Below, piece by piece: positions 47,086 through 58,392 of a stretch of DNA of 64,000 nt. A program made the translations under genes and the position numbers. The notes beneath the pieces are model-generated. The model saw only the letters and a list, made by a program, of their open reading frames with translations. It searched no databases and had not been told where the DNA came from. Source of the DNA: Cordilura impudica (Eukaryota; Arthropoda; Insecta; Diptera; Scathophagidae); the NCBI GenBank assembly GCA_963682025.1, contig OY821520.1:240158414-240222413 (forward strand). Reading direction: 5' to 3'. Position 1 is the stretch's first letter. Every line of letters begins with the position of its first letter.

Positions 47086-47700
47086 AAAATGGTTTTGAGT
47101 TGATATCCTTTTTAAATTTTTTTATTCTATTATTCTAAACAGTGATAAAAATAACACTGTCTTTAAAAAGATTCTGTTGGGATTAGATTGTTGTTTTTCC
47201 CCAATATCTTTTTTACTTATGTGCTCAACACCTGCAGGTTATTAAGAACTTTCACGCTATACTCGTTTATAAGCTTAAGCTGATTAAGAAATATTTTTTT
47301 TAGTTTCTAAAATTCGTATTTGACTATGAATTCGGCATCACATTTTCAGTTGCAGAAACTAGCAAAAAAAAAAAATCTTTTTCCATTTTTTTAGCGTCCA
47401 AAAATATGATTTTTTCTGACATACTTCTGACTAGATTTTTGCAGCAGAAAATATTTAAACTGAAATACATGCAAAAGAATTTCTGGAGTAAACAGTTTTG
47501 TTCCAAAGATCATTTGATTGTAAAAGGTTTCACACCATCGCCTAATGAATTTGTAAAAGAAAAAAAAATTTATATAAAAAGAATAAAAGTAAAGTATTTT
47601 ATGTAAAAGTAGGATTTGTAAACTTGATCAATCTTAGTATTTTCCAAAAAAATTAAAAATAAATAAATAAAAAATAAAAAATATTTTTCGCCAAAGAAAA
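47086..47700. other. Unassigned AT-rich sequence
   Basis: No recognisable gene; the frames at 47324-47606 on the two strands overlap and lack domains. Ends with A-rich AAATAAATAAATAAAAAAT near 47665. Confidence 0.4.
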
Positions 47701-47900
47701 AAAGTGTATGTGAAAGGTTCACGGTTCAAAACCTCACGGCCGCCCTAAGTAGAAAAAATTTTCATATAGAAACAACCTATTCAATTAAAACATAACAATT
47801 ATCACAATGTTCAATAAATCGCTGATGAAGGCTGAAATGCCAGAAACCGGTCCGATTAAGAATACAGTGTAGTTATGAATTTTTGAAATGTATGCTTTCT
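47701..47900 (+). mobile_element. Possible retroelement fragment carrying a ribozyme-like motif
   Basis: A patch less AT-rich than its flanks: AGGTTCACGGTTCAAAACC (B-box-like) at about 47719, CACGGCCGCC, then the hammerhead-like block at 47817-47857 and AATACAGTGTAGTTATGAA. Such motifs sit near the ends of Penelope-like elements and some other retroelements. No reverse transcriptase is seen next to it. Confidence 0.4.
47817..47857 (+). ncRNA. Hammerhead-ribozyme-like motif (minimal type I)
   Basis: Order: AATCG, CTGATGA, AGGC-TGAAAT-GCCA, GAAA, CCGGTC, CGATT. CTGATGA and GAAA are the conserved hammerhead core boxes. AATCG and CGATT form a perfect 5-bp stem I. GGC/GCC form stem II. A-CC/GG-T is a loopless stem III as in minimal hammerheads of Penelope-like elements, with cleavage expected after GTC at 47852. 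An A/A mismatch at the base of stem II may make it weak or inactive. Confidence 0.55.
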
Positions 47901-49479
47901 TCTTCTTTACCACGCACCATTTAAACAAAATTAAAAATTGCATATTAATTACAGTAGTAATTGCAATATGTCTGAAAAATGACTATAAATCTAACAAAAA
48001 AATTGCGTTTTGTTTCATTATTTTAGCTCGATACCGTTAGTCCAACAATTTCTTATGAGGGATACCCTAACCACTATTTAAAAAAATCTTTACATACAAA
48101 ATTTGTTAAAAAAAAAATTTTTTAAATAAATTTAAAAAAGAAGGACGCGTAAGAACACCCGGAGAAATGCAGTCTGGTATGTTGTGATGGAACCTTCTTT
48201 CGTACACGGTTAGCGGCGCAAAACACTTTTTTTTTCAGTCATACGGTTGCGCCTATGGTCGACTATGAACAAGCGCGGCACCCATCGTGGGGACAGCTTT
48301 TTAATGTCCAAACATAAACGTAAAATTTGATTTATCCGCTAAGTTGAGAGGCGTATAGCCTCAGTTAGCTCACCCGCTTTCATTCTACATTACTCACATA
48401 TCATTCAATGGATTTAATCGAAAACTTCTGACAACATGACCTCTTTTGGGCAATCCGGGGTCGCATTCGTTATCGAAATTTTCTGAACAAAATTATTTCT
48501 CTTTTTATTCCAAAATTTAATACTAAGAATAATTTTACTCTGCCACAGTTACCCCTAGTTAGGAGTAAAAGTGACCTGACCTTTATCCCTATTCTTTAAA
48601 TAATAACCCAAAATATGGAATTTCGATTGATTCTACTCGATATCGAATGCGGCGATTAGCCCCCACCAGACCGTTCGGAACCACTTATGCTGGTCCGACC
48701 ACAACAAAATTCTGTAAAACAATTTTTCAGCATTAAAATTTATCGAGCAGAGTATCCTTAATATTTCTCAAGCCTTTTCTTGGTTTCGGTGATGTTTTTA
48801 TTACAAAAAAAAAAAAAAATGTTTTATGAGCACTCGAAATTCACCCTTTACCATTTTTGCACTAATTCCAGAGCTTCTCTGCTTTCAATATCTGTTCAGA
48901 CACCCACTAAATAAAGCAACTTGCCCAAAATTTTATAGTAGTCTGGTGGTTGATTTTTAATCAACTACTAGGATAATTCAAAAAGCCACGGAGTGCTCAT
49001 TTCATAATGCTGAAGAAATCAGAAAAAAGCAGATGAAACGTTGGGCGGAAAATTAAAACAAAAAATTATTTTTATTTGGTGCATCATGAAATTTGTCCAT
49101 CCGTAAACTCTTTTTATGACTATTTTTTTTAAAGCATCTCTTCAAAAAAAATGTTTGAAATGAAACCTATGGTTTCTAAGAGTAAAAGCACAATCAGACC
49201 GGTGCGGGAGGTCGACGGCAAATATTGTCAATTTTATTAATTACATAATGTGTATATTTTTGTTTTATAAATAAAATTCTTTTCTTTTTTTATTTTTTTA
49301 ATTTTTCAAATAATTTATATTTTCTATAATTTCATAAACATCAAAAAGATGGTTTTTGTTTACAAATTTCCAATTTACCACAGCAATTTTGTAAAACTAA
49401 TGAAAACATTACAGAGAGAGTGAGAGTTGATATATGAAATAAAATAGATTTTATTTCTGTGCGGTGATGTTTTGCGATT
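47901..49479. other. Unassigned sequence with a GC-richer patch
   Basis: 48.15-48.75 kb is more balanced in composition (GACGCGTAAGAACACCCGG..., GAACAAGCGCGGCACCCATC..., TTGGGCAATCCGGGGTCGC...). It looks like the decayed body of an element, but no frame on either strand gives a recognisable protein. The rest is AT-rich. Confidence 0.4.
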
Positions 49480-50053
49480 TTTATATCGTATACCACTATG
49501 TGGTTAGGGTATAATGACTTTGTCGTGATGTTCGATTTAGCGATATTTGTCCGTCCGTCTGTCTGTCCGTCCATGTAAACCTTGTAATCAAATTAAAAGT
49601 CACGAATACGAATAAAATTTGATATATAATATTCTATCGGCCATAGGACGAACGCTTTTGAAATTGGTGAACATCGATCAGACCTAGTCCCCATTTGCTA
49701 TAAGATCTAAACTATCATATAGATCTTGCTCAAATTGGGTTTGTGTATGTTTATTACACAAGCCATATGAAGCTGTCTTCCGATCTTCTCCTAAACCTAT
49801 CAATAATAAAAATATTGCACAAATTTTCCTGAAATTTGATATGTATATGTTTTTGCAAAAAAGAAGTGACTTCACCAAATTTGATCAGGTTCGGTCCATT
49901 TTACGACCTAGTCCTCATATAAATGTTGCATCCGATATGAACTTTTTCAAATCTGCAGGTAAAAAAATTAGTTGGACCTAAGACCAATTCTCGAAATGCA
50001 TGGTATAGTGTATCGCATAGACGCTCTAGGACGACTATAATTTTCTTACATGT
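49480..50053 (+). mobile_element. DINE-1/Helentron-like element, family B, copy 3 (shortened)
   Basis: Starts at TATACCACTATGTGG, carries TTGTCCGTCCGTCTGTCTG near 49547, then 'catgtaaaccttgtaatcaa', and ends with an eroded palindrome (GACGCTCTAGGACGACTATAA) and TTCTTACATG. Internal deletions make it about 210 bp shorter than the complete copies. Confidence 0.7.
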
Positions 50054-50172
50054 TTATGTCTGTTTTATATGAAAAACATTGCAACGCTCTGATTGTGTTT
50101 ATACTCTAAGATTTGACAAATATTATTTTGAAATTAAAACAGCATTTTTGACTTTCAAAATAAATATTTATA

Positions 50173-50212
50173 ATATTCTAATTTGGGCTTTCAAGGTCAT
50201 GTATTTCCTTAA
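50173..50212 (+). repeat. 40-bp inverted repeat, left arm
   Basis: Perfect reverse complement of 57459-57498; core TTTGGGCTTTCAAGGTCATG. Together the arms enclose the ATAGATTTAAT satellite. Confidence 0.9.
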
Positions 50213-50407
50213 TTTTTTCAATTTTCAATTTATTTTATTGTTCACAATATTATAGTTAGGAGTACAATAATTTTGATATATAAACGTTAAAAGTTTAGCC
50301 AGTTTGACTTTTCAACTTAAATATATAGTTTATATGAGGTATTATAATTTTCTTAAATATTATTTTATAATATAAGTTAAGGAAAATATATTCATAAAAA
50401 CCTTATG

Positions 50408-51835
50408 ATCAATTAAAAAAAAAAAATAGATAGATTAAAAAAAAAATAGATTTAAAAAAAATAGATTAAAAAAATAGATTTAAAAAAAATAGATTTAATA
50501 AAAAAAAAATAGATTTAATAAAAAAAAAAACATATTTAATAAAAAAAAAAATTGATTTAATAAAAAAAAATAGATTTAATAAAAAAAAATAGATTTAAGG
50601 AAAAAATAATAGATTTAATAAATAAAAATAGATTTAATAAAAAAAAATAGATTTAATAAAAAAAAATAGATTTAATAAAAAAAAAAATAGATTAAAAAAA
50701 AATAGATTTAATAAAAAAAAAATAGATTTAAAAAAATTGATTAAAAAAAATAGATTTAATAAAAAAAAATAGATTTAATAAAAAAAAAATAGATTTAATA
50801 AAAAATAGATTTAATAAGAAATATAGATTTAACAAAAAAAAAAATAGATTTAATAAAAAAAAAATAGATTTAATAAAAAAAATAGATTTATTAAAAAAAT
50901 AGATTAAAAAAAACAGGTTTAATAAAAAAAAAAAAAAGATTTAATAAAAAAGAAATAATTTAATAAAAAAAATAAATTGATTTAATAAAAAAAAAATACA
51001 GAATTAATCAAAAAAATAGATTTAATAAAAAAAAATATAGATTTAATAAAAAAAATAGATTTAATAAAAAAAATAGATTTAATAAAAAAAATAGATTAAA
51101 TAAAAAAAAATAGATTTATTAAAAAAAATAGATTTAATAAAAAAAAAAGATTTAATAAAAAAAATAGATTTAACAAAAAAAAAAAAATAGATTTAATAAA
51201 AAAAATAGATTTAAAAAAAATAGAATAAAAAAATAGATTAAAAAAAAATAGATTTAAAAAAAATAGATTTCAAAAAAATAGATTACAAAAAATAAATTTA
51301 AGAAAAAATAGATTTAATAAAAAAAATAGATTTAATAAAAAAATAGATTAAATAAAAAAAAATAGATTTATTAAAAAAAATAGATTTAATAAAAAAAAAG
51401 ATTTAATAAAAAAAATAGATTTAACCAAAAAAAAAAAATTGATTTAATAAAAAAAATAGATTTAAAAAAAATAGATTAAAAAAATAGATTAAAAAAATAG
51501 ATTAAAAAAATAGATTTAAAAAAAATAGATTTCAAAAAAATAGATTACAAAAAATAAATTTAAGAAAAAATAGATTTAATAAAAAAAAATAGATTAAATA
51601 AAAAAAAAACAGATTTAATAAAAAAAAAATAGATTTAATAAAAAAAAAAGATTTAATAAAAAAAAAATAGATTCAATGAAAAAATAATAGATGTAATAAA
51701 AAAAATAGATTTAATATAAAAAAAATTGATTTAATAAAAAAAATAGATTTAAAAAATAGATTTAATAAAAAAATAGATTAAAAAAAAAATAGATTTAAAA
51801 AAAAATAGATTTAAAAAAATAGATTTAATAAAAAA
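50408..51835. repeat. TAGATTTAATAAAAAAAA satellite, left part
   Basis: About 1.4 kb of units near 17-18 bp (TAGATTTAAT plus an A-run of 7-10), with occasional shorter TAGATTAAAAAA forms. A larger segment is repeated (near 51090-51290 and 51345-51560). It is interrupted at 51836 by a DINE and resumes at 56949. Confidence 0.9.
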
Positions 51836-52827
51836 CAAGTAAGAGTGTTAAATTCGGCTATGCCGAATCTTTGATACCCTCCACCTGGGTTTTACGTTTA
51901 CATTAATATCTGGAAATATTTGAATATGTAAACACTTTGATAAACCTATTACTGAATTATTACAACAAATGCTCTGAATTTTCAGCATTTTATAGAGGTG
52001 TCTACATATTTTAGGTCATAAATTGGCACAATGACTCCCGATTTATCCCATTTTAAATACTAACCTGATCCAGATAATTACAAACAATATTAAGTTTAAC
52101 CAGGTAAATGGTTTATTTTGTAATTTTCTTTTTAATTTAAATTTTTTAATATAAAGGTGCATTTTATTTTTTACAATCCTTTTCAATTTTCCAAACCTAT
52201 TAGTATAGGGCACATTTGTGAGTCCGCATAGATCAACTTTCAACTCTTACTTCTTTTTATTGTATTAAATCTATCTTTGTGTCTTTAAATTAATTAAGAT
52301 AATTAAGATGAAAATATTTAACAAACTGTTTTTTTAGTTAATATCTGAACATTTTACTGATACAAGGCAAAACTAAAACTGCCAAAAAATTCAGTCAAAA
52401 CTATTTTGAATGTATTTGTTAAATATCGCATAATTTTTTTCAATTTTAAACTTTAAAGTCTTTTTAAGTCTGGTAATAATTCTATAATATGAAGGAAGTA
52501 AATATGTGGATTCTTTAATAACAATGACAAGTATAAAACACTGTTTTGTGCATAACATTAAAATATTATAAATTTGAACATAATTAATTTTAGAAACATA
52601 ATTAATTTTAGAAAAATGTTCGATTCGTTTTTCGATGATGCTGAAAACACATTAAAGAAATACAGAACATAAAGATTTTGCTTCAGTTAGTTGGATGGCT
52701 GGAGCAGGTCAAAGGTGACGACTATAAATGCAAATGCAAGGCTTTTGAAAATATATTAAAATGCGATAAATCAGATCTAAGTATATGTACATGTAATGCT
52801 TATAACCACTGTTATAAAAAATCTTTT

Positions 52828-52835
52828 AAAACCAA
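52828..52835 (+). repeat. hAT target duplication AAAACCAA, left
   Basis: Identical to 54011-54018 and directly adjacent to the CAGTATTGCC terminus; 8 bp is the hAT hallmark. Confidence 0.9.
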
Positions 52836-54010
52836 CAGTATTGCCATAATTTGAAATTGTAAAGATGCTAAATTGCAAAAAAAGATGCTTAAACGTACTG
52901 GATGCTAAATTTTTTTTTTTCAAATTTCATTACCTTTATACTGAAAAATTATATACTTATTAATAAATTCTTTGGTTTTTAAATCGAAAAATTAATATAA
53001 AACATATGTTTCGATTTATATTTTTTAAATTTTAATTAAAATTTTTTGAATTTCATCTGAAATTTTTATTAACATCAAATTGAGTTTATTTTAAACTTAA
53101 ATTAAATAATTTTAATTTTAGAGGGATTTTTTTTTTATTTAAAATATAACAGAAATTACATTATCAAAAGATACGATTATATTAGAATAATTGGTTTATG
53201 GAATCTAACATTTCTGTGATGTCTTCATGTTCAAGTTCTTCTTGGCTCTGATATATTTCTGACGATCGACTCTTATCAACGACATCGCTCGGTATATTGT
53301 AAGTGTGACAGCACCGATTGTTCAATTTCAATCCTTCTTTTATACGTATTACAGAACATAACAACTCGGATTTTATTCTGTTCGAAATTTGCTTTTAACT
53401 AAAGCTATTAAACTAAACAAACGTTCAACTTCGGCTTTTGAGAAAGACAAAACTAATATAGACAATACAAATATTGATAACTCCTAAAATGGATTTTCGC
53501 CAATAGAATTTTTCAATCCATAAAGAGGTTGTATTCAGTGTTGTATCCCAGTTTTGTTCTGTGATATAACTCCATTGGATTTGAATTTTTTCTGTTTCAG
53601 ATGATATAAATTTAAACTCTTCTAATATATTGGTTATCTGTTCTTTTACCCGTTTTAATGTGTTTTGTATTGAAAATTTTGGCATTTTTTTAATACAATA
53701 ATATTTTTTGGCAATCGACTTTCAAATTCATTAAAAACTGTTGTTGGTGTTTACATTCTTCTATTTCAAAATGTTTTGTTATATTTGTTGAAAGAAACGA
53801 GCAGAGTGGTAAAAGGAGTAGTACACAAAATTACTGTACTACACTTTGAGAAATAAAAACATATCAATACCATTAAAAGATGCTAAAAGCAACATTTTAT
53901 TAATAAAAGATTCTAAGTTAGCATCTAGCATCTTTTGAGAAATTTTGGATGCTAAACGCCAAAAAAAAGTTGCTAAATCTAACAACTAAAAAGCTAAAAC
54001 GGCAACACTG
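52836..54010 (-). mobile_element. hAT transposon (1175 bp), internally deleted
   Basis: Termini CAGTATTGCC and CGGCAACACTG (one mismatch in the 10-bp inverted repeat), with exact 8-bp duplications outside. Both subterminal regions are rich in GATGCTAAA/TTTAGCATC copies, likely transposase-binding repeats. It encodes the degraded C-terminal half of a hAT transposase on the minus strand. It lies inside the 5.1-kb DINE. Confidence 0.9.
53182..53690 (-). pseudogene. hAT transposase C-terminal remnant
   Basis: Starts in the frame MPKFSIQNTLKRVKEQITNI at 53685. The region near 53440 reads SFSKAEVERLFSLIALVKSK FRTE in a shifted frame, the alpha-helical dimerisation motif near the C-terminus of hAT transposases. 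A further shift gives LLCSVIRIKEGLKLNNRCC and an acidic tail ending ITEMLDSINQLF at 53182. At least two frameshifts and a stop interrupt it, and the N-terminal finger and most of the catalytic core are gone. Confidence 0.8.
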
Positions 54011-54018
54011 AAAACCAA
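54011..54018 (+). repeat. hAT target duplication AAAACCAA, right
   Basis: Identical to 52828-52835. Confidence 0.9.
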
Positions 54019-54072
54019 GAACAAATATTCTCTTTGAGTTGTAACATCTCATTTGCAAGCCATTTTAATTAA

Positions 54073-54571
54073 GCTGCGTTCACACTATGTGTTTTGCTTG
54101 TGTTTTTCTTATTGTTTTAGCACGTGCAATTTGTACACATAGTGTGAACCCTTTCAAAAACTGTTTATGTACAACACATTTGGCAAAACATATGTAAATT
54201 TTTCAATTAGAGCAGGTTCTATTTTGGCATGACAACCATATTAAAATACAATCCTGCTTGTGGCGAAAGAAAAACAGAGTAAATTATAAAGATAAATATT
54301 GAAAGAAAAATAAATTGTTTAATATTAATTAACAATTAAAAAATATAAAAAATATATTACTTTATTTTTAACAATAACTTTTTGTAAATTCACAAATTAT
54401 CTCAGCTGTTGTTTACATTTAGAGGTTATGTCATACGGAAATACATATGTACGTTTGATCGCAAAATGATGAATTGTATATAAAACGCCAATTTTGACAC
54501 ATACGCCGAATTACGTATGGATCGTAAAACTGAATTTACATATGGAAAATACACATAGTGTAAACACACCT
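54073..54571. mobile_element. TTAA-flanked MITE (499 bp)
   Basis: TTAA precedes GCTGCGTTCACACTATGTG at the left and follows CACATAGTGTAAACACACCT at the right. The ends are imperfect inverted repeats of about 20 bp. A third copy of the motif (CACATAGTGTGAAC near 54137) makes a hairpin with the left end. TTAA duplication is typical of piggyBac-like and some other superfamilies. No coding sequence. Confidence 0.5.
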
Positions 54572-55560
54572 TTAATTGTGTAAATTTTAAATGCACATCT
54601 AACCATATCAAAAAGATGAATTAAACAGAATTGCAAAAATATTTTTTTTATAATATCTGTATGTTTTTTATATTATTCTTATGTAATTCTCATGATATTT
54701 TTATCTTATTTTTTATATTTACATAATTGAAATTGAAAATGTACAAATTAAAAATAAATTTAAAAAAAAGTAGTGTAGGGAAAAAAGGGAATTTTTTTCA
54801 TAAGCGTAGAGATTTCTGAAAAAATCTCCTGGCATCACTAGTACCTGTTAAAAAAAATGTAAAAATTCACAAGACAACGCGACATAGACTTGCTTTGTTC
54901 AAAAGCTTCCATAAGACTGAATGAAATTGTTGCTTACTTTACTCTTTGGTGAGTATTTTCATTTTTGTTCGGCTGTATACATATAAGAAGCCAATTTGAG
55001 TTCGGTTTACTCGTGCTGCTATGCATATGTTTGTGTGTTAACAAAAATATACGATATCCCAGTCATCATTTCGAAGATTGTTTTAACAAAAATTACCTTA
55101 CTGTGTCTTCTTCGAGCACTTTTGATGATTAAAAACTGCTTAATCACATGCGCTATTAGAAAAAGACTAGATAATGATTTTTGCTTTCTCTTAGAAAGTG
55201 ATTTATAGAAAAATTACATTAAATAAGACTCAAAAATGAGTCGAAACTGATTAGAAAAGCGGATAAAAAGGACTCTCAAGAAGATTCGTGGGTAAGGTAA
55301 TATTTAATCCCAACAAAAGAATATTTTGTGATCAGCAAAAGGGCGCATTTATAACTGTTTTAATAGCACATATGAGTCAAAAAGACTCTACATGATCATT
55401 TATTGCATAAAATGTTTACTGGGATTTTATTCACTATCTGTAGAAACAGGTTTTTTAAGTAAAACAAATCTGCATACAATTTCAATTCTATTTCGTTCAC
55501 AATGATACGATCACTTTGTTTACTAGCTACTAGTAAAATAAGAAAATAGTATTATAATAC
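54572..55560. other. Interior of the large DINE, unassigned
   Basis: AT-rich sequence without a recognised gene. The frame at 54996-55208 has no domain. AAGACTC/GAGTC motifs recur near 55228-55390 without forming an array. Confidence 0.4.
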
Positions 55561-55599
55561 AGCGTACTGATGAATTGCACTTCTCAATTAGTTTATTTT

Positions 55600-55870
55600 T
55601 AATGTGCCATAAGAAGTTCGGTTTGTGCTAAGAAAAGCATGAATATATGTTTCCCAGGGCGAAGCTTCATCATTGCACTATGATTGAGTTGAGCTCCGCG
55701 ACTATTCATAATGTGAATAGCTCGTGTCAAAAATTTTTGGTAGTTGGGAATGGTGTTTGTGTTAAGAGAAGCATAAACGCATGTTTCCCAGGGCAAGGCT
55801 CGATCATTGCACATTGATTGAGCTGAGCTCCGCGGTTATTCTTAATGTGGATAACTGTTGAAACAAAATT
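55600..55870. repeat. 134-bp tandem duplication
   Basis: TTTCCCAGGGC, the ATTGAGYTGAGCTCCGCG block and AATGTGRATA recur with an offset of 134 bp (55650 and 55784). It is GC-richer than its surroundings. The short minus-strand frame covering it repeats itself and is not a recognised protein. Confidence 0.7.
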
Positions 55871-56948
55871 TTGGGAATGGCGTTTGCCTCCGTCCCGACA
55901 TTAAATAACAAAGTTTAAAAATTTATTGTAATTAACATCTGACAAAAAATAGTATTTTTCTAAACAATTTTTTTTACAGGGTAAATAAATATTTTATGGC
56001 TACCTATATACTACTTTTGAAAGCAAGTATGCAGGGTTTATACATGTACTAAAAATACAACTCTTAAAACCATACTATTTTTTCAACTCTAAAAATTTCA
56101 GAATTTTGTAAAAATAAAATAAAATACCGATTTATTTTAATATGCGCTTATTATGAATATACATTTACAGAATATATGAATATTATTTATAGTATTTTGA
56201 TATTGGCAACAGTAGTATGTATCAATTTGTAACATTTTGTGATGTTATAAAAATCGCAGAATATTGATATTGATTTTATATAGTTTCTTTTATTAATTAA
56301 TTAACTTAAATATTACACCAAAAAATATTGATATTGATGAATTTTTATGTTATTAACACAACGACCACAAAAACAACATGCACAGCTATGACAAAATGCA
56401 AAATTTAGGAAAACAATATAGGAAAACGTCATATTTTTTTTTACCTTTTCAGTGATTTCTCGGAACCTATGAAACCTATTGTCATGATTTAAAAACAGGA
56501 ACCTTCTCAAGATGTTAGTGAATCATTATCACTAAAAACAAGCGTCCTATCTGCCCTATTGAGGGCGTTATCACAAGAACATATATTCAAATCATATTTT
56601 CTCATGACTTTTTAATTCTTCGCTCAATTCTCGGGACCAGATTAACCGATTTGGACGATTTTAAATAGCAAACTTCTCAGGATGTTAGTGAATCATTTTT
56701 TATACCAAGGAGCACCCTAGCTATCCGATTGAAGCCGTCATCGTGATTTCCACAGACGGACAGACGGACAGACGGACAGCCGGACAGACGGACAGACGGA
56801 CAGACGGACATCGCTATATCAACGTCGCTTGTTATAAGGATCACAAATATATATATTTTATGGGGTCCAGAATTTTTTTTCTAATTATTACAAACGGAAT
56901 GACAAACTTATATATACCCTCTGCACACTGGAGTGGAGGGTATAAAAA

Positions 56949-57432
56949 ATAGATTTAACAAAAAGGGATTCTAAAAAAAATAGATTTAATAAAAAAAAAT
57001 AGATTTAATAAAAAAAATAGATTTAATAAAAAAATAGATTTAATAAAAAAAAATAGATTTAATACAAAAAAAAAAACAAATAGATTTGATAAAAAAAATA
57101 GATTTAATAAAAAAAAATAGATTTAATAAAAAAAATAGATTTAATAGAAAAAAAAATTATTTAAAAAAAAATAGAATTAATAAAAAAAAACAGATTTAAA
57201 AAAAAATAGATTTAAAAAAAGTAGATTTAATAAAAAAAAAATAGATTTAACAAAAAAAATAGATTTAAAAAAAAATATATTTAAAAAAAAAGATTAAAAA
57301 AAATAGATTTAAAAAAAATAGATATAAAAAAATAGATTTAACAAAAAAATAGATTTAAAAAAATAGATTTAAAAAAAATAGATTTAAAAAAAATACATTT
57401 AAAAAAAATAGATTTAAAAAAAATAGATTTAA
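56949..57432. repeat. TAGATTTAATAAAAAAAA satellite, right part
   Basis: The same units as 50408-51835 continue after the DINE insertion in the same orientation, with shorter A-runs toward the end. Confidence 0.9.
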
Positions 57433-57458
57433 GTATTTCCTTAAATGTAAATAAAAGA

Positions 57459-57498
57459 TTAAGGAAATACATGACCTTGAAAGCCCAAATTAGAATAT
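57459..57498 (-). repeat. 40-bp inverted repeat, right arm
   Basis: Exact reverse complement of 50173-50212. Its inner end also forms a local hairpin with GTATTTCCTTA at 57433. Confidence 0.9.
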
Positions 57499-57612
57499 TC
57501 TAATACAAATCCTAAATATAATAAGAAAAAGGTCGATTACACTAAAAAATTTAGATAAATATTTATAATTTAAAGAAAACAAACCTGAGATTAAAGGTAT
57601 TCAAGTTTATTT

Positions 57613-58392
57613 TTATACCCTATACCACTATGTGGATTGGGTATAATGACTTTGTGCTGCTGTTTGTAACTACCAAAAATATCTGACCTAGATCCATCTT
57701 TTATTATACCGATCGACTCAGAATCACTTTCTGAGTCGATTTAGCGATGTCCGTCCGTCCGTCCGTCCGTCTGTGTGTCCATGTAAACCTTGTAATCAAA
57801 CTACAGGTTGCAAATGAAATTTGGTATATAAGCTTTTATCGGTCATAGGATGAACGCTATTGAAATTGGTGAAAATCAGTCCATGTTCAGACCTAGTCCC
57901 CATACAAATGCCCCTATGAAATCAACATAAATTGCCATAAGATCCAAACTATCACATAGATCTTAGTCAAATTGGATTTGTATGAGTTTATTGTATCCAT
58001 TAATCAGTAGTCCAAAAAAAATCCCTATAGGACAATTGTTAGTCATAGGCCCCATATAGAGCTGCTTCCCGATCTTCACTTAAATCTATCAAAAAACAAA
58101 AATAATGCACAGATTTTTCTCAAATTTGGTTTGTGTATATTTTCTCAAAATATAGGTGACTTTACCAAGTATGGTCAGGATCGGTCCATTTTTCGACCTA
58201 GTCCGCATATAAATATAGCATCCGATATGAACTTTTTCATAACTGCAGTCAAAAAAATTAATAACAATGGCTCTCAAATTTGGTTTATGCTTATTTTCTA
58301 TATCCAATTAGTTGGACCGAAGAGAAAGGATCTCTAAACCATGGTATAGGGTATTGTATAGTCGGTCTAGACCGACTATAATTTCTTACTTG
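57613..58392 (+). mobile_element. DINE-1/Helentron-like element, family B, copy 4
   Basis: Complete copy with start TATACCCTATACCACTATG, CTGAGTCGATTTAGCGATG, an extended GTCCGTCCGTCCGTCCGTC block near 57750, and end palindrome TAGTCGGTCTAGACCGACTA (58359-58378) then TATAATTTCTTACTTG. The frames at 58089-58337 on either strand are element shadows and recur in the other copies. Confidence 0.8.

Larger units (their letters stand above)
51836..56945 (-). mobile_element. DINE-1/Helentron-like element, family A, large copy (5.1 kb)
   Basis: Minus strand: starts at 56945 with TATACCCTCCACTCCAGTG and GAGGGTATATATAAG, has the GTCCGTCTGTCC block at 56754-56812, and ends at 51836 with GGTGGAGGGTATCAAAG, TTCGGCATAGCCGAA and CACTCTTACTTG. 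The satellite on both sides is the same, so this is one insertion. Inside are a hAT element (52836-54010), a TTAA-flanked MITE (54073-54571) and a 134-bp duplication. Without these its body resembles the 3-kb copy at 19526 in its first 250 bp. No coding capacity for Rep/helicase is seen. Confidence 0.75.

Noticed and set aside
48150..48750. Decayed protein gene in the GC-richer patch
   Set aside because: Partial reading on both strands gave no consistent protein motif; left as unassigned.
49341..49878. Frames with MDGQTDGRTNIAKS and similar T-D-G-Q peptides (also 15441-15690, 56743-56952)
   Set aside because: These are translations of the TGTCCGTCTGTC block of DINE elements and recur wherever that block occurs.
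54069..54152. Stand-alone hairpin RNA with stem GTTCACACTATGTG
   Set aside because: The same motif forms the ends of a TTAA-flanked MITE, which explains it without a separate RNA gene.
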